From positions 4,853,001 to 4,917,000 of the forward strand of contig JAJKFH010000102.1 in the NCBI GenBank assembly GCA_023333565.1: 64,000 nucleotides of DNA, written 5' to 3'. The stretch comes from Puffinus mauretanicus (lineage: Eukaryota > Chordata > Aves > Procellariiformes > Procellariidae). This document shows, in pieces, positions 13,201-24,723 of the stretch (positions are counted from its first letter, which is position 1; each line of letters opens with the position of its first letter). Under the pieces are notes generated by a model. The model saw only the letters and a list, made by a program, of their open reading frames with translations, ran no database searches and was not told the origin of the DNA. The translations under genes and the position numbers were made by a program.

Positions 13201-16200
13201 GGGGGGGGAGAGGGGGGAAGCAAACCTGTTCTCTTTATCCAATTGTTATTAACTTGATGTTGTTTTCTTTTTTCTGATTTCCAGACGAAACCTTGTTTCA
13301 CTTATTATGAAATATAGAGGTCAAGTGGAATATCTATTGCAAAATGAGGTATTTGTTCTCAGTTTGTTAAACCAGAAAAGCATTAACTTCTACATGAAAG
13401 GAATCTAATTATTAATTTGTCTCAAATGCAATTAAGGAAGACTTTTAATTAAGACTGTTTAACCTGACTTTGAAAGGATATTAATTATCTTAATAAAACT
13501 TGGCTTGAGATTAGGAGGAAAGTGCTACAAATTTAAAATATCGAAGGTGACTGTTTCTAAGTCAAGGAACCTGTAAATAAAAACAGGATCGTTTGGGTTG
13601 GCAGTATAATATTTGGAATTAGTAGAAGTATAATATACTATATGTATCTGCAAAATTTGTCCCTGATTTTGCAAACCCACAAGCCAAATGTTTACATATT
13701 TAGGACATATATTCAAGCATGCAATAGTTTGCAGGATTAGGTTTAGGCAGCAAAACTCATAAGAGCTTTATTTTAAAGTATTGAGGGCTGCCAATTGAAT
13801 GTTACGTCCTTGAAGGAAAAATCTCTTAGGAAATCTTCCCTGCTAACTAATGTTTTAAGGAGAAATATCTAAATGACAAATGCATATTTGAGTGATAGCT
13901 TGGAAGAACATGAAGGACATTAGTAAAAGCAAAGAATACTGATGTAACCTGGAGATATTCCAGCGCATTTTCTTTCAGTTCCAAACCCTAGAAAGTCAGT
14001 TAGCATGACAACCTGAAACTCAGATCAAATAGCCATTTGGTTTCTTCCAATCTATCACTCAAATATGCATTTGATTTCTTTCAGTGCATCCACAGGCTGG
14101 ATCGATGGGCTGAGGCCAACTGTATGAGGTTCAACAAGGCCAAGTGCCAGGTCCTGCACTTCGGCCACAACAACCCCAGGCAACGCTACAGGCTTGGGGA
14201 AGAGTGGCTGGAAAACTGCCCAGAGGAAAAGGACCTGGGGGTGTTGATTGACAGCCAGCTGAACATGAGCCAGCAGTGTGCCCAGGTGGCCAAGAAGGCC
14301 AATGGCATCCTGGCCTGTATCAGAAATAGTGAGGCCAGCAGGAGTAGCCCCTGTACTCGGCACTGGTGAGGCCGCACCTCGAATACTGTGTTCAGTTCTG
14401 GGCCCCTCACTACAAGAAGGACATGGAGGTGTTGGAGCATGTCCAGAGAAGGGCAACGAAGCTGGTGAAGGGCCTGGACAGGTCTTATGAGGAGCGGCTG
14501 AGGGAACTGGGGTTGTTTAGTCTGGAGAAGAGGAGGCTGAAGGGAGACCTCATCGCGCTCTACAACTACCTGAAAGGAGGTTGTAGCGAGGTGGGTGTTG
14601 GTCTCTTCTGCCAAGTAACCAGCGATAGGACGAGAGGAAATGGCCTCAAGTTGCACCAAGGGAGGTTTAGATTGGACATCAGGAGAAATTTCTTTACTGA
14701 AAGAGTGGTCAGACCTTGGAACAGGCTGCCCAGGGAAGTGGTTGAGTCACCATTCCTGGAAGTATTTAAAAGACGTGTAGATGAGGTGCTTAGGGACATG
14801 GTGTAGTGGGCGTGGTGGTGTTGGGTTGACGGTTGGACTCGATGATCTTAGAGGTCTTTTCCAACCTTAATGATTCTATGATTCTATGATCCCTTCCAGA
14901 GTTATAAGTCATTATGTTGAAGTAAGGATTTCTTTGAAATATATGTTAAAACATAAAATTCTTATTTTGTTTCAGAAATCTGTCACCTGTATTCAAGTCC
15001 AGATTTTAATCTTTCTGGATATTCTTGATCCATGGGTATTTCTATTTTGAATAGTCAGAAAAAATACACGTACATACAATTGTGTATATAACACATATAT
15101 AGAAATGCACATATACATGTACATGAATATATAAAAATATATCAATACATATGTAAATAAATATATGTAGAGGAAAATATTCTACATTTTTGTGTAAATC
15201 TTTGACATTTTTCTTTTGCGAAGTGCATACAAATTTAAAAGCTGTTGAACTGTGCCTAGCTATAAAGTAAATCTCTGGTTTTAATACTGTGTAGGTATTC
15301 ACTGAACTTTCCTTTGTAAGCAACTTCTCGAAGGGGACTATTTAGTATATAAAATGTGCAGTCATAACCATTTGGAAAATTGAGGTCCCCAAACCCAAAT
15401 GTGCATATATATTTCTTTACTTGAAGTAGACCCATCAGTGTAGTTACTCACATTCACTTGAAATTTTAGGGCCTAAAGTAAGAAGATTCCACATTCAAAG
15501 AAAGATATAAACTCAACATGAACAAAGCGTTACAATCCACCCTCTGCAACTGATGCTCTGTAGATATTCCTCAGACCTTAATGAAGCACTCTTAAATTTG
15601 TTTTTGGTAAAGATTTTTACCTTGAGTAAGCAATTACTTGAGAACATTAACTTTTTATAAAGGGAAGACAGGACATTTTTCAAATATTAATGCAATGCAA
15701 CAAATATGCATGTGTTACTCTAGAGCTAAATTTCTCTGTAGTTTATTTTTTTTAACAAGGTCTTGTCTACACAGGGACACTCAATAAAGTTCATATGAAT
15801 TGCTTAAAAGAGTACGATTGCAAGTTAATGACATAGGTCAGATCATCATGCAGATGTTTTCATTCAGAGGCATCAGAGTGTATGGAGCTTATTCAAACCC
15901 ATAATTAAAACTAGTGTTACTGCTTTGCTTTAATAAGTGGCTTCAAAAATTATGGACCTGTAATGTAAAAAGTTATAGTCATAAATATATAGTAAGGAAA
16001 GCAAAAAATGAGAACCCTTTATTTGTTCTTTGAATACTTGTTTACTTATTTTCTCTAACATCTGATTAGATTCCTTTCAGAAGGTTTAAAACTGGCATTT
16101 TTATAACTGCCCCCTATCCCCCAAGGTTACATGGCAATAATTACGTTGATTTTCAAAACCAACACTTGCATCACTGGGAGGGTTGTTACCCTTTTTCTGA

Positions 16201-19200
16201 TTCACCACAATCCACCCTCAGCACACACTGAACTTTAAGCAACTGGGAGCTACTCACGTGTACTAAATTAAGTACACACATACTTGCTTATGTTCCGTAC
16301 TCAGCTGGAACTTCCTTAAACATTCAGTTTTAATCAGACAGATCTTGAGATTCTCTCAGTTAAAAAGAATTCAATAATTTTTTTGCACATTTATCTACCT
16401 ACTTCCAAATTTACTTGTTCAAGAATGTCTGTTAAAAAGTCTTGGAGATACCAATACTTCTGACTTATATGACAAGTCCACTATCATTATTATTAGTAAT
16501 GATCAATAAATGGAAAATTCATTTTATGATGGATAATGCCTCTATAAAATGAAAATGAAAAAAAGAAAAAAGTTTAGGATATTTGGCACAAGGAGGGGGT
16601 GGGATTGGTGCTGTTGGGGTTGAAACGTAGAGTGTTCCCAGAAAGTGTGTGCAATCAGACAACTAGCCATTTTGATTGTCATGATAATCACTTGACACGC
16701 ACTTCATTTTTAAATCTATTCAGAATGTACTATTAATGTAGAGACAAAACTTTGTAAATTTTTAATACAGAGTGTAGAAGTTCTAGAATGAAGTAGCATT
16801 TTTTTATCATATAAATAATTTAAACACCAAAATATCCTTCAAAGGTTCTGCTGGCATTTAAATATGTAGAGGGAAGAAAACATATACAAGTTGTTGACTA
16901 TAATTCTTTTGGACTTTCAGAAAATTTAAAACTTCTTTAAGAAATTAATCTCTTCCCTTCTTTGGGACAAAAATCAATTTCATATGTCTACATATGGAAA
17001 AGGAAAACTCTTTACAGGATAATATCCAAAAAGAGAAATAGTGTGAAAGTATGAAAGTAGTTATTATTCATAGCATACAATATTGCACAATTTTTTTTAT
17101 ATGCTTACTCTCCTTGATCTGCAATATGCTCCTTAGAAGTAGCTACCATATAAACAAAGTCTATGGTATAGTAGCTTCTATAAAATATTAAGTACTTTGT
17201 TAATTTATCTCTAAATGGAATAGTATATTATATAGAAATGGATACATTCCTCAAGATACCCAGCTCTCTTTGTGGAACAGCATATATATGTAGGTACAAA
17301 AATATATAAACTGTTGGTTTGTTGTTTTTTTTTTCCTGCCCAGCAGTATTGCTGTATCTCTACTCAAGGATTACTCTTGTGTATGTCTATTGCTCATGCA
17401 CTGCTCAGAAATTGCCCTGCATGAATGTGTCTTTATAGACATAAAATCCCTTGTTCTAATAACCCATATCCACTTGTGAAGAAGAAAAATGCTAAATTAA
17501 AATGTATTTAAATTAAATGCTAAATTAGAATTGTATTTAATTTTTAATTACAAATGATACATAGTAATTAAAAAATATATGTGTATATATATGTGCATGT
17601 ATATATATGTATTTCTTCAACAACTGTGCAGTAAACCGGTATGTATAACGCTTTGGTTTTGTCGATGTTATACATGATAACAAAGCCATGCCATTTTTAC
17701 AGGTTTCTAGGAAAGAAATATGAAAGAAAGGAAATTCAATCCTTGTAAATTGGCAGGAGGGTGAATCAACCTCAGACCAAAGGAAGGTCTAAAGTTCTCA
17801 GGAGATCGCAGTCACGCGTAGCCTTTTTCTGTCCAGAACCTCTAGTATGAAAAGGTGTTGCTGTCTTTAATTACTAAAAAATACCCAACAACTTATACTT
17901 AAAAGAATTCTGACCACCAAATATTTGAGGATATTTTATGTAATTCATTCCCGCTTTAGTTCTGCTCAAGGCAGGTAATGTGGAATTAGTAACCTCAATA
18001 TATTTTTATATTTATTTGTATTAATGACAGATGGTAACCTTCTCGGTACAGTCTGGATATAGACCTTAAGCTAAAAATAGAAAGTTCATCTTGTAGTACA
18101 ATTTTTCTTTTTCAGGCATGAAATGGATGAGTTAGAGAAATGGTTTTATCAGTACATAGACATGCTGTAGTGCACTAAAAGGAACGTTTATCAGTACAGA
18201 AACATGGAGAATATTTATAGGAGAGCTTCTGCTTGTCAGGGAATGTATTTTATGTATTTAATGAAGTGATATAACTTGCAGAAAGTGATATAATATGCAG
18301 AAAACCCATGAATATTTATTTATTTATTTTTCTGAACATAGAGTACTTGATATTTGAAGATTGCATTTTCCTTCCTTTGGGATCCAAATTTTTCTTCTTG
18401 AATTCCCCAAAGTATTTCTGAGATTATTCATCTAGAGATTTTTTTCATGTGGTAGTATTTAAAGATCTAAATTTATTATCAATAAGATTTAATAGTTTCA
18501 ACTATGTATATATATTTTACAGAAAAGCTGGTTGCAGAAGTACTGAGTCCCTAAGCGTCAGATTATGTAGCCTCCCACACAGTCACTATTTTTAAGAGGA
18601 ACATGGCTGTCTGCCAGCTCTCACAGAGATGGGTAGGAGACAATAGTGGGGATAAATTCACAGTAGTATAAAAACCTCAGAAAGTTTGTGAATCATTTGG
18701 GTTCAGGTTTCCTCAGAAGTTTCTTTACAGTGCTTCTGCTCTCATGAAGTTCAGACAAACCAATGTTTTGCCTCAAAATCAGTCTTAGTCAGTTTTCAAC
18801 AAGGCATATTTTGTGGAAGATAATTGGACTTCAGCAAAAATTATGCTATCCTTAGGAAACTATTGGTCACTAGCGATTTCAAAGTAGCCAGACTAATGCA
18901 TGTTGTGTTTGAATTTTGCATGAGCAGATATGATTTTCTAGAAACTCACTGGCATGAAGTTTATGGTAAGGTGTTTCTGATAAATGGTATGTGTCTACAG
19001 TTTGCTTTTTTTTTTTTTCCTTTCTTTGCTATCAACAGCATAAAGTTGATAATGTGATTGAAGTAGCTAAAGCAATCTGCAGTGTCCTCTGTTTTGTGGA
19101 AACCAGAGACATTACTGATGCAGTCGAGAAACTCCGTGCAGTGCCATTGGTGAAAACACAGGTAAAAGATGCAAGTTGATGTCCTATTTTTCCCTTTAAA

Positions 19201-22200
19201 ACTGGAGCTTGAATGAGTGTCACTAATTTTCTGATTGATCAAGGCCATTCTACTGTCTTACTACATATTCTCCTTCTAACAAGCATTAGGTAGAAGCACT
19301 ATAAAAAAAGAAAAGATTGTTGACAATGTGTGACAAAGGAGCAACAGAGGATGTGTCCTGTGTTTAACTGTAACTGATATGCCCCTCTGGTTGTTCTTTC
19401 TTATTCCCACCAAACATACAAATCTCTGCTTTGCCACATTACCTATTTACCAAATTATGCATTTCAAAGTATTTGATTTTTATATATTTAGCATAGGTTG
19501 TTAACAATAAAAAAAAAACATTCCTTCTGTAAATGTCCCTTAAATTATGAGTTTTTCAGATAGAAATGCCTCTGCTATTTATGCAAAGAAGGACCAGCAT
19601 CATATAGTCCTGATTTTAGCTGGAATACTCACTCTTAAAACATTGAGGTTGGTTTTCCACAGGTTACTATATAATTGTGAACTGTGACTTTGGAGAGCAG
19701 TATCTGTTCTCAGTTTGTTATCAACCGCTTTGGTATGACCTCGGACCAAGTCATATGACCTGATTTACAGAAGTTCTGAGCACCCAAAAATTCTTTTGAA
19801 GTCAGCATCTTGGAAATAGAGGTGCTCAGCAAATTTGAAAATCAAGCTATTAATCAGTTGGATTTAGTCTGGTGTAACCTTAAGTCTTTCCCACCCTAAT
19901 GAAATTCCCTCTTCACACTTTTTTAAAAAGTTTAATAAGTTACTAAGGAATTTTTTTTCTTTCCTTGTATGGTCTCTCAGTCCTGTCATTCTTTCTCACA
20001 ACAAACATTGTTTAGGAAAACATGCCAAACTGGGCAAGATGCTTGTGTTCTCAGACCGTTACCTGCTTACAAAACTTATTCTTTTTATTGGTTTTTGTTT
20101 GGTTTGGTTTGGTTTGGTTTTTTAGCTGATGGCTTGTGATATGTGTAAGAACACCTAGGACAGGAAAGTAAACAATGGGGTAACTGGTGTTAACTGAGTT
20201 AACTAGTGAGTGTTAATTAGAAACATGTCTAGCTACATAAGTGGAATTTATTTAATTATACCTGATACACAGTTTGAGGTCCCAAACATAAGACTGGGGA
20301 AAGCTAGCGTAATTTTTTTATAACATTTCTTGTGTCATAGGAGTGATATATAGCAAATTAATTACATACTGTCATCCATCTACACTTACTCTTGAGAGAT
20401 TCAAACCCTCGAATACTCATCATCTTACAAAGGCAAACTTCTTCCTGAGAGGTGAAAAGACTCACCAAAGAGCAGAAAGTATGTTAGTTGAAGAGGCTCT
20501 AGTAATGCTCAGAAAACATCTTTTCTTAAATCTCTGCATTCTTAGCCTCTGTTTATTCGTCTTCGACGGGAGGGCAGGGAGGGAATAGCTTTCAACTTAA
20601 GTAAAGTACAGGACCCAAGTAAACAAACTCTAGAACATCAGTGTAGCTCTCTGCAGGTCTGGGTTGTAATTAAATCCCTGCACCATGTTTCGGAACAGAG
20701 AACACTAGAGATCACAGAGCAGACATTGCTGCACGGCCCTGGACAGAACCAGCTGTGGTATATATAACATTAGTTACGTATACATATATATGTATATGTG
20801 TCAGTCTCTCTGAAGCTTGGCAAGTATTGTTAAGGACCAAGCTGCAAGAAACAACATAGCTCTAGTGGTTTTTTGTGGTTGCTCAGAGCTGACCAGCTGA
20901 TTCATTTAAGTGCCTTCTCTTGCTTCCCTTCTAGGTCATGACTCACTGTAAGTCTTGTTTCTATAGCATCCTAAATCTTTTCATGTCCACTTCAGCATCA
21001 ATTATTAGAAGTCACTATTCTGGGTAAATTCCAGCATAAATGGGTCTGTGACAGTACACATTTTATCTGGCATGTTGTTGATTTCCATGGAAATAAGAAT
21101 ATCTCCATTTAAGAAAAGTTCTTCCTGTATTCTAGAGGGCAAATACAGTAGAGAAAGAGATGAAAGAAGTAAGAAGGGATTCACATGATCTGCTTTTAAA
21201 CCCCAGGCTGTCCTGAGAGGCGTCAGGCAGATCAGCATCTTCCCCTTGAGAAAAGTATTTTGTCAACCCAGAATCTTTCTTAAAAGATAGATAAAGAGCT
21301 TGGTCCAGTAAAAAGATATAGAGGACAGTAACAGAACATGTTCTTATTTAGGAAGGAATTAGAGCAGAAGAAATGTATTGGGATTAATTTGTTAAAAGAT
21401 TTCTTTTGGAGTTAAGAGAAATTTAGAGTATTTTCTCTTTGAGTGTTCAGGTCAGCTCTGTGAACCCAACATGTAAACTGCCTCCTATGACTGGCTTATA
21501 TTTACTGAGTATCCCTGAGTCCGTTTTCAGCCCCATCCTCTCTGAATTCCAGCAGAGAGATAAATATAGTGGTCAATGAGCCAAATCAGTTCCTGTTAAT
21601 GTGGCCTGTCCTGAGCAATCAGAAAACCCCACACGTCATGCCATGAAGAATAAGATAATGGAGTAAAACCCAAAAAGTTCAGGTCATCTTTTTCAAGTCT
21701 AAGGTTTCTGTTGATGTTCTCGTTTGCTTCTGCTTCTCTTCTGAGTCACTGTCATGTAAATACTATTTTTATTTTAGAGATGAAATGATTGTTATTAGGC
21801 AAATAATTGTATTATGAACTGATCTATCCTGTTGTAAAAACAAACAAAAAACCCAAACCAGACAAACAAAAAACCCTGCTCCAAGTGTTCCCAGCTTGCC
21901 ATCACTCATTCTCCAGCATGTGTCCAATTTCCAACTCCACTGTACAGACAGTCTCCAATATATACAGGTTCTGCAGAACCAACTTCCATGTACTTCCTCA
22001 CACAGAGGGAATAATACGCTTTCCTTTTTCTGTTTTACCTATTTAAATTGTAAGCTCTTCAGAGCAAGGAACACCTCTCCTTATCTATATGTACAGTATC
22101 CAGCACAGTAGAGTGCTGGTCCTGGCTGTAATCTCTAGAGGCTAAACATGATAAGTGGTGGTGGTGATGATGATAATGGTGGTGTTTGCTCATGTGTAAT

Positions 22201-24689
22201 GAGCGAAATGATACTGTTCCTGAATACCCTCTTCTGAATGTTAAAAACATTCTGTCCTGATTGAATATTCTATCACTAGTCTTAAAATATTTTTCTGTCC
22301 TAATATTCACATAAGAAGCTGCTTGTTTCCACATTTCTCTTGTAGAATACTGACTAGATTCTTACTCATTTTTTGAAGTTTTTAAGTTATTGAGGTTTTG
22401 TTCCCTTAACATTCCCTTCCAGGCTTGGTTAACTGAACTAGTTGTCTGTCCCTTGAAGCCTTCCTGTAAAGGCTGTCTATGACCTTGACTGACACCCCTT
22501 TCCCCCTTACTCTCTCCTTGGTGAAGCAGACCTGACTTCAAACAAATGGGGGGGCGTAGGGGGGAGGAAGTAAAAAAAGAAAAAAAAAGTCAACTGTTCC
22601 TGCACCAGCAAATGCCATTGCTGCTGCTTGCTTTTTACTCCTTTGAGCAGTAAGTGCTAGGACAGTTGATTGAGCTTCAGCAATCTAGAAAAAGTTCAGT
22701 TTTGATTTTATGAAGAGCTTTATCTTTCTCAGCAGCAACTGAACTATAAATGTCATAAAAGCAGTAAAATATATTTCTGCATGTTCTGTAACTTGAACAC
22801 TGTTCCATTTTATGAAAATAGGGATTACACATGATATGCAACTACCTCATGTATAGAACAGTATATAAATATAACAAATCAGATTTTATCTATATTTATC
22901 AATACTTGTACAAAGACAATGGACCATCTCTCCTGTCTGTATCAACATATGTAGCTAAAATTAGTACCCAGCAGTTGGATGTTTGATGGAGTACCAACTC
23001 CTCCAAACCTTTTTTGAGTTAAACTCATACTGAAGTTTTAGGGGCATTTTATGTGAATTCTGGGTACTGACGAAATGATTAAGTACTGCGATATTAACGT
23101 ATCTCGTCAGTCTGCTTGAATTCTTTCTATTATGTTCATCAGCATAGTAGCCCCAAGACTTTTTGTTAGGTAGAAGAGAGGCTTTTTTCAGACAAGCAGG
23201 TAACTTGCACCACAAGTAAAGTGAAATTTTTGAGGCTACCGGTTACATCTCAAGAACTGCAGCATTACATACTGGGTAAGGGAGAAATACCAGAAAAATA
23301 AGTTCTAATTGCTTTTTCACCATGATTTCCTGATGCTTTAGTGTAATGTATGGTGTGGTTTTGCGTGAAATACCTTTTAGCGCATCTATTTAGCAAGCTC
23401 TATGTGCACATAATGCCTCAGGGAAACTACTACTTACTCCTTCCAATGTAAATTACATAGGGTGCCAGTATATGTTTGTGTATACGTATCTGAACATGTG
23501 TGCTTGCATACTTTAAAAAAAAAATCTCAATGTGCTTCTGTTTCATTCTAGTTTTATGAAAAAAAGAAAAACAAAGAAACTTACTTCCAATCTTCTCTGT
23601 TTAATTAAACTGTACTTATTACCTCCTTACTGCCTCCTCTCTGCCAGTACTGTGCATTCCTGTACCATGGTTAAGAGATTATGAAAGCAACTGGCACCAG
23701 TGATAGTTTCTTCTTCACCGATTGCATCTCTTTATAAATGTGATTCATTCAGTCTCTAACCAACCTAGCCCTGGGATTTTAAAATCTGTTCAGGGGAAAC
23801 TCTGGGCCTGCTGCACAATTAATGTTTTCCATCTCTTTTTTTTTTTTCTCCCCCCTTCTTTTCTTACAGCAGCTCACAAAAAGTCCTATGAGATCAAATC
23901 CTGCCAGAACAGGCACTAATCCACTATATATTAAATGGGCTATGCTATGTTGAAATTATAAGCACTGTTCCAAAAGGTTGTTTACTTTCCAAAATTTGAG
24001 AGAGTTGAACAAAGGTCTCTGTTCCCATTTGTCTCACTGCATTATAAAGATTGCGACAACATATTTTTCAGCCTGGAGGTTGCTTTTCTCCCCTCAAGTA
24101 AGCATTTGACTTCTCTTCATATTTGCCAGACAAATGCTGGCAGCTCCAAGCTGGGTACTAGAGGGAGAATGTACATCCAGCATTATACTTCTATGTCACC
24201 TCTGCATGCATTCTTGCTGAATACATATGGACTAACAGGAAGCATCCTCAACCTGCTGCAAAGGGATTCATGACTGTAAAAGATAGTAAACCTTTCAGGG
24301 ACGTGGGTTCAAACAATGTAAGCCACGAGCAATACTGAAGCACAGAATTAACTTGCTAGTCTCTCTGGTCAAGATTTGCACCTCAGTAACTTATTTCTAT
24401 GTCGCCTTGGTACGTATGAGTCTGATGTCTGAGCCAGGAGAAGACTGTTGCCCGTGTTTGCCTTCGAGCTGAGGCCAGGTCCCACCTGCAGCCCCAGGGC
24501 TGCGGGTGCCGCCTGTCCTGCCAGGAGCCGCGCCGAGCTACCTGCCATGACGCCGTGACAGCGGTTTTTCCTGTGCAGATGGGGAGGCACAGGCAATGTA
24601 GCAATATTTAAATTTGCCCAGTGTCTGAGAAGGCTGGAGCAAGGTCTGACTGACGGCAGTTATTGTACTTGGGAATTTAATAAAGCAGC

Positions 24690-24723
<34 letters not shown>

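Larger units (their letters stand above)
7236..13284 (+). other. PIK3C2G: Intron between window exons 1 and 2 (6,049 bp)
   Basis: Starts gtaaga and ends ttccag. It contains a TTTTA microsatellite (7629-7655), a MIR-like relic (7878-7935), two CR1 fragments in opposite orientation (8755-8890 and 8995-9540) and an AT palindrome (11978-12012). A G-rich tract, ggggggggg-a-gaggggggaag, lies 80 nt before exon 2 at 13201-13218. Nothing else was recognised. Confidence 0.85.
13349..19038 (+). other. PIK3C2G: Intron between window exons 2 and 3 (5,690 bp)
   Basis: Starts gtattt and ends atcaacag. It contains a sense-oriented CR1 3' end (14090-14890), a TA/CA-rich tract (15060-15180), a 27-bp tandem duplication (17489-17545), a TA/TG tract (17573-17612) and a 19-bp tandem duplication (18265-18302). 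The rest is AT-rich with no coding resemblance. Confidence 0.85.

Noticed and set aside
14055..14799. Long minus-strand open frames overlapping the CR1 copy at 14090-14890 (also opposite the copies at 39360, 50008 and 61145)
   Set aside because: They are antisense shadows of the CR1 reverse transcriptase; the sense frames carry all the recognisable motifs.
14070..14910. Target-site duplication around the CR1 copy
   Set aside because: The flanks (tttctttcag before and cccttccag after) are only loosely alike; CR1 usually leaves no clear duplication.
20089..20123. TTTGG repeat considered as a telomere-like tract
   Set aside because: The unit is TTTGG, not TTAGGG; a simple T/G repeat.
22059..22334. 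Histidine-rich minus-strand open frame
   Set aside because: The His run is the translated GTG/GAT microsatellite at 22153-22184.
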